NCBI GenBank assembly: GCA_030642205.1
Contig: DAOWOF010000113.1
Coordinates: 1 to 7,333 of the forward strand
Length of the DNA stretch: 7,333 nucleotides
Reading direction: 5' to 3'
DNA from: Desulfobacteraceae bacterium
Lineage (GTDB): Bacteria; Desulfobacterota; DSM-4660; Desulfatiglandales; Desulfatiglandaceae
The position numbers and the translations under genes are program-made. The notes beneath the pieces are model-generated. The model worked only from the letters and a program-made list of their open reading frames with translations, ran no database searches and was not told the origin of the DNA. This document shows, in pieces, positions 1-6,001 of the stretch (position 1 is the stretch's first letter; each line of letters starts with the position of its first letter).

Positions 1-386
1 TCCATGGGTGAAGCTACAGCTTCTTTTATTGCCTTGGCTGTCAGCTCATTAAAAAGGACTCTATAGATCTTTTTTACTCCTTTGCCCTTCTTTAATTCCT
101 GAGCAATATGCCAGGCAATTGCCTCTCCTTCCCTGTCAGGATCAGGCGCCAGATAGATAGTATCGCTCTCCTTGCCTGCTTTTTTAAGTTCCCTTAATAT
201 CTTGTCCTTGCCTTTGACCGTTACGTATTCCGGTAAAAAATTATCCTCAATATCAACTCCAAGTTTATTTACCGGCAGGTCTTTTAAATGTCCAACCGAG
301 GCCATGATCCGAAAATCCGGTCCCAGGTATTTATTAATTGTTTTAGCTTTTGCTGGTGATTCAATTATGAGTAAATTTTTTGTCAT
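1..386 (-). CDS. topA: DNA topoisomerase I, N-terminal part (truncated by window edge)
   Basis: Type IA topoisomerase that relaxes negatively supercoiled DNA by cutting one strand through a tyrosine. Only the first 128 codons are here; the gene runs off the left edge, so the catalytic tyrosine and zinc-finger tail are not visible. The translation starts MTKNLLIIESPAKAKTI, the classic opening of the TOPRIM domain with catalytic Glu9. It continues with the VGHLKDLP motif (residues 31-38) and the DPDREGE metal-binding motif (82-88), followed by AIAWHIA. The ATG at 386 is chosen because it puts the conserved LLIIESPAKAKT right at the N-terminus, as in the family. No clear Shine-Dalgarno lies before it. 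It follows dprA on the same strand after 49 bp with no terminator seen, so co-transcription with dprA is likely. The dprA-topA neighbourhood is widespread in bacteria. Identity is secure. Confidence 0.97.
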   Translation of the reverse strand, partial: MTKNLLIIESPAKAKTINKYLGPDFRIMASVGHLKDLPVNKLGVDIEDNFLPEYVTVKGKDKILRELKKAGKESDTIYLAPDPDREGEAIAWHIAQELKKGKGVKKIYRVLFNELTAKAIKEAVASPM

Positions 387-435
387 CAATAAAGCCCATA
401 TTATTCGAGACCAGTATCAAAACTGGCTCATTTGA

Positions 436-1542
436 TTAAGTGACAATAAACCTTTTCCCTGCAAGTTGTTTCACTATTTCTTTTAATTCCATTTCCATTA
501 AGATACTTGAAACCCTCCCCGGATCCAAACCACTTGTTCTTACGATCTCATCAATATGTAAGGGGTATTGACCCAAGGTATTATAAATTTTACGCTCTTC
601 ATCATTTAATGACAAGGATACATGTGGTCTGGTTTTATTAAAAGCCTCATCTGTTTCAGGAGAACGCTGAAACTCAAATTCATCCAGGATATCATCCACA
701 TTCTCAATAAGCTTGGCCCCCTGCCTTATAAGGTGATGGGTGCCGCGACTTTTAAAGGAATCAATGCTGCCCGGGACTGCAAATACCTCTCTACCTTGAT
801 CCAGAGCCAAAGATGCCGTGATAAGAGATCCGCTTTTTTTAGCGGCCTCAATTACAACCACGCCATATGTCAGCCCGCTGATAATTCGATTTCGGATAGG
901 AAAGTTTCTGGCTTCAGGAGGTGTGCCAATGGGAAACTCGGAAATAATCGTGCCATGCTCAATTATCTGCTCAACAAGTTTTTTGTTGGAAGCAGGATAT
1001 ATGATATCAAGTCCACATCCCAAAACGGCAATGGTGTAGCCCTTACCCTTGAGGCACCCACGATGCGCGGCAGTATCTATTCCATAAGCCATACCGCTGA
1101 CTACGCCTACCCCCTTTTTGGCCAGTTCAAGGCCTATCATTTCCGCGGTTTTGATGCCATAATGGGTCGGATTTCTGGTTCCTACCACTGAAATCATTAT
1201 TTGTTGCAGTGGTATAGGTAAACCTTTGGTGAATAACAGCATAGGGGGGCGATGGATTTCTTTCAATAGGGGGGGGTAAGCATGATCATGAAAATTAATA
1301 ATATTAACGCCAGCCTTCTCTATCCTTAGTAACTCCTTTTCCGGATCAGAGGTGAATTTACGTTTGACAATCCTGCAGGCCACCTCCTTTCCTGCTACTA
1401 TTGCAATATCATTTTGTTGAGCCTTAAAAACAGCCTCGGGCTTGCCAAACTGATCTAATAATCTTTTAAAAATAGCATGCCCGAGCCCGTGAATCATATA
1501 AAGGGCTACCCAGGCCAAGTTTACGTTTGCTTTATTATTCAT
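436..1542 (-). CDS. dprA: DNA-processing protein DprA (Smf)
   Basis: DprA binds incoming single-stranded DNA during natural transformation and loads RecA; many non-competent bacteria also keep it. At 368 aa the length is normal. An N-terminal helix-hairpin-helix/SAM-like region covers about residues 8-60 (AWVALYMIHGLGHAIFKRLL). The Rossmann-fold DNA-binding core covers about 90-285: GTRNPTHYG (121-129), VVSGMAYGIDTAAHRG (147-162), AVLGCGLDIIYP (172-183), FPIRNRIISGL (214-224) and SGSLITA (237-243). A winged-helix domain (about 310-367) ends the protein. The ATG at 1542 keeps the complete N-terminal domain; the next Met (residue 16) would cut into it. No good SD is visible. The coding strand carries a C8 run (1269-1276) and a C6 run (1244-1249), but the frame is intact. 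A candidate promoter and a structured leader lie upstream; topA follows. Confidence 0.97.
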   Translation of the reverse strand: MNNKANVNLAWVALYMIHGLGHAIFKRLLDQFGKPEAVFKAQQNDIAIVAGKEVACRIVKRKFTSDPEKELLRIEKAGVNIINFHDHAYPPLLKEIHRPPMLLFTKGLPIPLQQIMISVVGTRNPTHYGIKTAEMIGLELAKKGVGVVSGMAYGIDTAAHRGCLKGKGYTIAVLGCGLDIIYPASNKKLVEQIIEHGTIISEFPIGTPPEARNFPIRNRIISGLTYGVVVIEAAKKSGSLITASLALDQGREVFAVPGSIDSFKSRGTHHLIRQGAKLIENVDDILDEFEFQRSPETDEAFNKTRPHVSLSLNDEERKIYNTLGQYPLHIDEIVRTSGLDPGRVSSILMEMELKEIVKQLAGKRFIVT

Positions 1543-1590
1543 TAAGTATCTGTTAAATTAACAATATCAGGAAAAGCTGTAAATGCAATT

Positions 1591-1727
1591 ATTCTAAAAA
1601 AAAATAATACCTTAGCCATATGAAGAACACTTCAGGCATGGTTGCATGCAAATATCTTTCCTGTTTAAATTTGAGATTATACCTGAAGCCAATATATTTC
1701 AAAAAGCTAAGGTAATTCTAAAAAAAA
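1591..1727. repeat. 13-bp direct repeat flanking the leader inverted repeat
   Basis: The 13-mer ATTCTAAAAAAAA occurs at 1591-1603 and again at 1715-1727, 124 bp apart. The two copies bracket the 9-bp inverted repeat at 1608-1616/1706-1714: the right copy touches its arm directly, while the left copy is 4 bp away from its arm. The layout resembles a target-site duplication around a small terminal-inverted-repeat element, but the repeat is largely an A-tract, so chance is a real alternative. No transposase or known MITE sequence is recognised. Confidence 0.4.
1596..1714 (-). terminator. Nested inverted repeat followed by U9 (attenuator- or terminator-like) in the dprA leader
   Basis: On the minus strand TACCTTAGC (1714-1706) is matched perfectly by GCTAAGGTA (1616-1608). 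This is followed by TTA and nine T (1604-1596). Nested inside is a second match, CTTCAGG (1688-1682) with CCTGAAG (1636-1630). The downstream inner arm can instead pair locally as TGAAG-TGTT-CTTCA (1634-1621), and a GCATG/CATGC hairpin also fits inside (1649-1636). The arms are 89 nt apart, which is long for a simple intrinsic terminator. It could end readthrough from lysM, act as an attenuator in the dprA leader, or be a small repeat element. The pairings and the U-tract are read directly from the sequence; the function is inferred. Confidence 0.4.
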
Positions 1728-1739
1728 GAGATGGCGGGA

Positions 1740-1768
1740 TTTAAAACAGAGTGAAAAAGATTAGTCAA
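1740..1768 (-). promoter_or_regulatory. Candidate sigma70 promoter for dprA-topA
   Basis: Minus-strand TTGACT (1768-1763) matches the -35 consensus in 5 of 6 bases. A 17-bp spacer follows, then TTTAAA (1745-1740), a 4-of-6 match to the -10 box. It lies between the end of lysM and dprA and would give a dprA leader of roughly 190 nt that includes the nested inverted repeat and U9 tract. The surroundings are AT-rich, so a chance match is possible. Confidence 0.35.
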
Positions 1769-1805
1769 GCAATTTAAAAAAATACATTATTATAATTTTG
1801 ATAAA

Positions 1806-1838
1806 CGAGTCAAAAATTGCTCTGCGTCTTTTGACTCG
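1806..1838 (-). terminator. Perfect 10-bp inverted repeat over the lysM stop codon
   Basis: CGAGTCAAAA (1806-1815) and TTTTGACTCG (1829-1838) are exact reverse complements with a 13-nt loop. On the minus strand the stem covers the last codons and the TGA stop (1812-1810) of lysM and is followed by TTTATC. This position suits a transcription terminator or a 3'-end stabilising hairpin of the lysM mRNA. The T-tract after it is short and interrupted, so termination here would be weak or Rho-assisted. An upstream 6-bp stem (GCCGGG/CCCGGC, 1838-1843 and 1860-1865) adjoins it and shares one base. Confidence 0.45.
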
Positions 1839-2943
1839 CCGGGCGAGGGGCGGCCATATCCCGGCTTGCTGATGAACTTTTTACGAGCCCATCTTTTTTA
1901 ATCTCACATGTGGGAAAACTAGAAATTATGGATTGGGTGCTCTCTATATCAAGGCCTTTTAATAAGAGTCCCTTGCTGAATTCTTCTTTAGATGAAATAA
2001 CCAGGCCTGTGGATGTTTTTTTTCTGGTAGTTGCGATTAATATACATCCAAGATTAATTTCAGGAGTAAAAGCACCAACTGGTTTATTTTCAGGATCTCC
2101 TTTGACGACTTTAAAAATATTTCCTGCCTGTATCTTATCATCAGAGCCTTTATCCAGATAAACTACTGAAAATTGACCTATCATATTTAGGTTATCTTTT
2201 GCCGCGACGATTATTGTTGAAATCTGGCTTTCAACAGCCATGGGCTGTATGCAGGGAGAAATGGGCACAAATGGGATAAATTTGTCTCCTATTTTTATTG
2301 CCTTATGGATATCCACGACTTCAGCCTTGTAAATGGCATTATTAACTTCCGGTTTAAGATAATCTTTAAGCATAATTCTTCCCAGAATGCTTACTTGATA
2401 GCCAAGTATACGGCCGGTAACAGGATGTTTAATCAAGGGTGTTTCACGATATATATCAAATAATTCTCCATTGGAAACCTCTTTTCCTGATACTATCTTG
2501 ATATAGATCTGATCACCCTTTGAGAGCATAACCCTTTCAGTTTCATCAAATATAATGGATCCACAGGGTTCTTGCTTTTGTATGGAAAGGTATCCCATGG
2601 TTTCCACATTTGTAAGGCCTGAAATATCGATACCAGTTATTTTTTTTGGCGGAATATTCTCCTCCTGAGGGATGGGTTTGCTTCTAACGGGTATATCCTC
2701 CAGCAAGGTGATGATATCACCAGGATTGAGGAGGTGGGGATTTGTAACAAAGGGATTCATTTCCCAAAGTTTGGGCCATAAATCAGCATCCCCGTAATAT
2801 TGTTCACAGATCCCCCAAAGGGTATCATTTTTTTTGACTGTATGGGTTAATCCAGGAGAATCAGAAGAGAAGCTGTTTGTAATATTAAAGATAAATAAAG
2901 AGATTACAACCAATAGCAAAACTGAGCATTTTTTTTTGATCAA
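1810..2943 (-). CDS. Secreted LysM-domain protein (peptidoglycan-binding)
   Basis: A 377-aa exported protein with a single LysM domain, expected to bind cell-wall glycan; no catalytic domain is recognised. Residues 1-27 form a Sec signal peptide: MIKKK, a hydrophobic stretch LLLVVISLFIFNI, then a small-residue region (NSFSSDS). No lipobox cysteine is seen. The LysM module spans about 34-81: HTVKKNDTLWGI, QYYGD, LWPKLWEMNP, and LLNPGDIITL. The remaining ~290 residues, beginning ITGIDISGL, look beta-rich and resemble the long C-terminal part of LysM proteins found beside dprA in deltaproteobacteria (from memory, unchecked). The start is TTG at 2943; minus-strand GAGGT lies 7 nt before it and no in-frame ATG occurs before residue 115, which would remove signal and LysM. 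Codons 3-5 form an A9 run. The last ~20 codons are GC-rich and fold into two hairpins. A strong candidate promoter lies upstream. Confidence 0.88.
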   Translation of the reverse strand: MIKKKCSVLLLVVISLFIFNITNSFSSDSPGLTHTVKKNDTLWGICEQYYGDADLWPKLWEMNPFVTNPHLLNPGDIITLLEDIPVRSKPIPQEENIPPKKITGIDISGLTNVETMGYLSIQKQEPCGSIIFDETERVMLSKGDQIYIKIVSGKEVSNGELFDIYRETPLIKHPVTGRILGYQVSILGRIMLKDYLKPEVNNAIYKAEVVDIHKAIKIGDKFIPFVPISPCIQPMAVESQISTIIVAAKDNLNMIGQFSVVYLDKGSDDKIQAGNIFKVVKGDPENKPVGAFTPEINLGCILIATTRKKTSTGLVISSKEEFSKGLLLKGLDIESTQSIISSFPTCEIKKDGLVKSSSASRDMAAPRPASQKTQSNF

Positions 2944-2950
2944 GGCTCTG

Positions 2951-2955
2951 ACCTC
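2951..2955 (-). promoter_or_regulatory. Shine-Dalgarno of lysM (decides the TTG start)
   Basis: Minus-strand GAGGT sits 7 nt before the TTG at 2943. This spacing, together with the signal peptide that begins directly after the TTG, supports a non-ATG start for the LysM protein. Confidence 0.7.
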
Positions 2956-2995
2956 GCAATTTAGGTTGAAATTATTAATATATGAGTTTATGTAT

Positions 2996-3025
2996 AAAAT
3001 ACGTTTCTCAATTGGTGCTTGTCAA
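2996..3025 (-). promoter_or_regulatory. Candidate sigma70 promoter for lysM
   Basis: Minus-strand TTGACA (3025-3020) is a perfect -35 hexamer. After 18 bp comes TATTTT (3001-2996), a 4-of-6 match to the -10 box. Transcription would start about 45 bp before the TTG start codon, leaving a short leader that contains the GAGGT site. This is the best promoter match in the window. Confidence 0.5.
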
Positions 3026-3128
3026 GGATTTTATATTTACTTCTTTTATTATTTTATACTTGAATAATCCAGTGTCCTGCCATGCGTGGAATATCCTGTC
3101 AGGTACTAACTATCCGCAAAACAGAATC

Positions 3129-3136
3129 AGGAGGAG
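3129..3136 (+). promoter_or_regulatory. Strong Shine-Dalgarno of moxR (decides the start)
   Basis: AGGAGGAG lies 7 nt before the ATG at 3144. It fixes the start there rather than at the in-frame ATG at 2982, which would add 54 residues with no match to MoxR proteins, run through the divergent promoter region, and has no comparable SD. Confidence 0.85.
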
Positions 3137-3143
3137 ACTGCCA

Positions 3144-4127
3144 ATGAATATAGCGGAAATCACACAAAAAACCGAAAAAGAAAGTTTGTTGTTCCGCCAA
3201 ATTATAACAGAAATGGAAAAAGTGATTATAGGCCAAAGGCGGCTGATGGAAAGACTTTTGATTGGTCTTTTATGTGATGGACATTTGCTCCTGGAAGGTC
3301 TTCCCGGCCTGGCCAAGACAACAGCTGTAAAGGCCCTGGCCGCTACTATCCAGACGACCTTTCAGCGAATCCAGTTTACACCTGATCTGTTACCGGCTGA
3401 TATCCTGGGGACACAAATCTACCGACCTGATAATGGCACTTTTGAGATCAAAAAAGGCCCTATTTTTAATAATATCATCCTGGCAGATGAAATCAACAGG
3501 GCACCTGCCAAGGTGCAAAGCGCCCTGTTGGAAGCAATGCAGGAACATCAAGTAACCATTGGTGTGAATACCTTTCATCTCGCCAGCCCTTTTCTGGTAC
3601 TGGCAACCCAGAATCCTATTGAGCAGGAAGGCACTTATCCTCTGCCAGAAGCCCAGATAGACCGATTCATGTTGAAAATCAAGGTTGATTATCCATCTGA
3701 TATTGAAGAAAAGGAGATCATGCTGATGTTTAACAAAGGTGTCTCTCCCCCGCAGCCAAATGGAGTGATGAATGTGCCCCAGATCGAGGCCGCCAAAAAG
3801 ACTATGCGGGAAATTCATATGGAAGACAAGATTGTTGATTATATTATCCGGATTATCCGCGCGAGCCGTAATCCAAAAGAGGTTGGGCTGGAATTGGGGC
3901 ATATGATTTCCTATGGGGCCTCGCCCAGGGCTTCCATTTGGCTGGGACTTGCCTCCCGTGCCCATGCCTTTTTATTTGGCAGGGGCTATGTAACGCCTCA
4001 GGATGTAAAATCAATGGCTCCTGATATCCTTCGTCATAGAATCATCCTGAGTTATGAGGCCGAAGCCGAGGGGAAAACAACTGATGATCTGATTGATATT
4101 TTACTGGAACGGATAGAGGTGCCTTAA
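3144..4127 (+). CDS. moxR: MoxR family AAA+ ATPase
   Basis: Cytoplasmic AAA+ ATPase of the MoxR branch, thought to act as a chaperone that remodels or helps insert cofactors into partner complexes together with VWA-domain proteins. At 327 aa it has normal length. Walker A is GLPGLAKTT (52-60), Walker B IILADEI (111-117) followed by the family hallmark NRAPAKVQSALLEAMQE (118-134). Sensor 1 lies in LATQNPIEQEGTYPLPEAQ (153-171), with the likely arginine finger in DRF (173-175). Sensor 2 is GASPRAS (258-264) in the C-terminal lid, which reads LGHMISYGASPRASIWLGLA in part. All ATPase residues are present, so it should be active. It is the first gene of the operon, and its stop codon abuts the DUF58 start directly, as is usual for moxR-DUF58 pairs. 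Which client complex it serves cannot be told from this window. Confidence 0.95.
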   Translation: MNIAEITQKTEKESLLFRQIITEMEKVIIGQRRLMERLLIGLLCDGHLLLEGLPGLAKTTAVKALAATIQTTFQRIQFTPDLLPADILGTQIYRPDNGTFEIKKGPIFNNIILADEINRAPAKVQSALLEAMQEHQVTIGVNTFHLASPFLVLATQNPIEQEGTYPLPEAQIDRFMLKIKVDYPSDIEEKEIMLMFNKGVSPPQPNGVMNVPQIEAAKKTMREIHMEDKIVDYIIRIIRASRNPKEVGLELGHMISYGASPRASIWLGLASRAHAFLFGRGYVTPQDVKSMAPDILRHRIILSYEAEAEGKTTDDLIDILLERIEVP

Positions 4128-5003
4128 ATGCTGTCTGAAGAGGCATTAAAAAAGATTCAAAAATTCCATTTCAAGACCAGGCGTCAGGCCCATGACCTTT
4201 TTTCAGGTCAATATCAGAGCGCATTTAAGGGCCAGGGGATGGAATTTTCCGAGGTGCGGGAATATCAGCCTGGCGATGATGTCCGCAATATAGACTGGAA
4301 TGTTTCTGCCCGTTTTGCCCGGCCATTTGTAAAAGTCTTTCATGAAGAAAGAGAACTGACTGTTATACTTCTACTGGATCTATCCGGTTCGCAGCTCTTT
4401 GGAACCAGACAGAAATTTAAAAGGGAGTTAACCGCAGAAGTTGCAGGTATGCTTGCGTTTCTGGCTATACGCACAAATGATAAGGTGGGCGCCATCCTTT
4501 TTAGCTCCCAGGTTGAAAAATTTATTCCTCCTCAAAAGGGGGCATCCCATGTATGGCGCCTGATTAAAGAGATTTTCACCTATGAGCCTAAAGTGAAGAC
4601 CACAAACCTGGATGCTGTTTTCAATTATGTCAACAGGGTTGTTAAACGGCATGCCATAATATTTTTAATCTCGGACTGTTGTGATACCAATTTTGATAAA
4701 TCCTTTCGATTAACCGCAAAAAAGCATGACCTTACCGTTATAAGGATCCTGGACCCGGCTGAAGATGAACTGCCTGATTTGGGAATAATAACACTTAGAG
4801 ATCCTGAGACAGAACAGGTGGCAGTAGTGAATACTCATAACAAAAAACTCAGACAAGCCTGGCAGCTTAAAAGAAATGAGCATTATACCTATCTAACAGG
4901 CCTGTTCCGCAAGGCAGGAGTCAATATGGCAGATCTATACACCAACGGGCCTATAGTTGAGCCTCTTGCTCGCCTTTTTAGCCAAAGGGAAAAAAGAAAA
5001 TAA
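4128..5003 (+). CDS. DUF58 protein with VWA-like fold
   Basis: DUF58 proteins almost always accompany MoxR ATPases and are thought to be their direct partner; the biochemical role is unknown. The family signature is clear: GQGMEFSEVREYQPGDDVRN (35-54, part), then IDWNVSARFARPFVKVFHEE (55-74). A VWA-like domain follows, with the MIDAS-type LLLDLSGS (81-88; D84, S86, S88), a Thr-rich stretch at 157-159 and FLISDCCD (179-186), whose D183 may complete the metal site. There is no signal peptide or transmembrane segment, so it is probably cytoplasmic, facing MoxR. Length (291 aa) is normal. The ATG follows the moxR TAA with no gap, and GAGGTG inside the moxR end acts as its SD, so translation is coupled. 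Confidence 0.93.
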   Translation: MLSEEALKKIQKFHFKTRRQAHDLFSGQYQSAFKGQGMEFSEVREYQPGDDVRNIDWNVSARFARPFVKVFHEERELTVILLLDLSGSQLFGTRQKFKRELTAEVAGMLAFLAIRTNDKVGAILFSSQVEKFIPPQKGASHVWRLIKEIFTYEPKVKTTNLDAVFNYVNRVVKRHAIIFLISDCCDTNFDKSFRLTAKKHDLTVIRILDPAEDELPDLGIITLRDPETEQVAVVNTHNKKLRQAWQLKRNEHYTYLTGLFRKAGVNMADLYTNGPIVEPLARLFSQREKRK

Positions 5004-5005
5004 TC

Positions 5006-6001
5006 ATGGATCCTGTTCTTCTTAAAAAGCCATGCCTATGCCGGGTTTCACCCATAAATCATGCCAAAGCTTGCCTGATAATTTTTATTCTATGGGTTTT
5101 GTTCGCCCTTCCTTTTTTACTTGAAGCTAAAGAGTCTGACTCTGCGCGAACACCTGACATGCTCGCCTATTTTAATAGTTCAGCAGTTCATGTGGGAGAT
5201 ATTGTTAAACTCACTCTTACTTACAGTCTTTCACCAAACGCCATTATTTCTGATCCGCCGCAGATAGAAGGTCTGGATGGACTAACAGTGATTAGTGTCA
5301 AGAAAGGTCCGGATCAGATAAACCTTTCTATCTTGGTCGATCGACTGGGTTCATGGAAGACCAGGGAGATTACCCTCATATATAATAATGAACAAGGCCA
5401 GCCCCAAACCCTGTTTACAGCTCCGGTTAGTTTGGAGATTATGTCAAACCTTGGAGAAAAACCGGCGGAGGCTCACCTGAAACCTATTCAGGATATCATA
5501 AATACAAGTTCAGGATGGATGAAGCGCTGGCCTTGGCTTCTTGGTCTTGGAGGGCTTATTATGATCATTGCCCTGATTTTTTGGTATATCAGGGGCCATA
5601 AACAAAAAGGGCTAAAGGAGGAATGTTTGCCTCCTTATATCCAGGCGGAAAAGGAGCTTAACCATCTTGAGGCCCAAGGTCTTTTTGAAAAAGGGCAGGT
5701 TAAAGCCTATTATTTCCGTTTCTCCGAAATTTTAAGACGTTATCTGGAGGCCTTGAGAGGGTTTCCCGCCGCTGAGATGACCATTGAAGAAATCATAGTC
5801 CGCGTTGTAAAACAGGAAGATCAAAGCCTCTTGCGTTTGCTGAAACACGCGGATCTTGTGAAATTCGCAGATACCAGGCCCACACCCGCCAGGAAGGAAG
5901 GGGAAATGCAAGAGGCCAAAGCCTATATTAACAGGACAAAACCTGATCAAGGGCAAGAAAATTCAGCAGAAAAATCACAGGGGGATTTTTATGAACTTTA
6001 A
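5006..6001 (+). CDS. BatD/DUF4381-like membrane protein
   Basis: A 331-aa inner-membrane protein of the Bat operon. The N-terminus has a signal sequence or membrane anchor (about 21-40, ACLIIFILWVLFALPFLL) after an unusually long basic leader. Residues ~50-150 form a periplasmic beta-sandwich-like region (DMLAYFNSSAVHVGDIVKLT...), similar in layout to the Ig-like repeats of BatD. A clear transmembrane helix follows (about 174-196, WPWLLGLGGLIMIIALIFWYI). The cytoplasmic tail carries the DUF4381-type pattern: YYFRFSEILRRYLEA, TIEEII, LLKHADLVKFAD. It is thus one periplasmic module plus a DUF4381-type tail, shorter than typical BatD. The start is 2 bp after DUF58; its SD is weak (AGGGA lies 15 nt away), so coupling is likely. 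It overlaps batA by 11 bp. The exact family name is uncertain; the domain layout is well supported. Confidence 0.82.
   Translation: MDPVLLKKPCLCRVSPINHAKACLIIFILWVLFALPFLLEAKESDSARTPDMLAYFNSSAVHVGDIVKLTLTYSLSPNAIISDPPQIEGLDGLTVISVKKGPDQINLSILVDRLGSWKTREITLIYNNEQGQPQTLFTAPVSLEIMSNLGEKPAEAHLKPIQDIINTSSGWMKRWPWLLGLGGLIMIIALIFWYIRGHKQKGLKEECLPPYIQAEKELNHLEAQGLFEKGQVKAYYFRFSEILRRYLEALRGFPAAEMTIEEIIVRVVKQEDQSLLRLLKHADLVKFADTRPTPARKEGEMQEAKAYINRTKPDQGQENSAEKSQGDFYEL

Larger units (their letters stand above)
2944..3143. promoter_or_regulatory. Divergent control region between lysM and the moxR operon
   Basis: This gene-free 200 bp separates two diverging transcription units and must hold both sets of start signals. 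The minus-strand lysM signals are clear. For the plus-strand operon the best -10 match I see is TATACT (3055-3060, 5 of 6), which would give a leader of about 77 nt, but no good -35 box stands 16-18 bp before it. TTGAAA (2966-2971) with TATGTA (2989-2994) at 17 bp is another weak pair. The moxR promoter therefore stays undetermined and may not be sigma70-type. No convincing operator palindrome is seen. Confidence 0.4.

Noticed and set aside
411..426. Small hairpin (CCAGT/ACTGG, 6-nt loop) between dprA and topA
   Set aside because: Only 5 bp of stem and no T-tract on the minus strand, so not a credible terminator.
172..435. Plus-strand open frame of 87 codons opposite topA
   Set aside because: It lies antisense to the strongly conserved topA start, has no recognisable domain and no good ribosome site.
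622..1191. Plus-strand open frame of 189 codons opposite dprA
   Set aside because: It is the antisense shadow of the DprA Rossmann core, whose family match is unambiguous; the translation shows no domain.
2982..3143. N-terminal extension of MoxR from the upstream ATG
   Set aside because: The added 54 residues do not resemble MoxR, overlap the promoter region, and the ATG at 3144 has a strong SD.
3390..3965. Minus-strand open frame of 191 codons opposite moxR
   Set aside because: It is antisense to the conserved ATPase core and has composition and content expected of a shadow frame.
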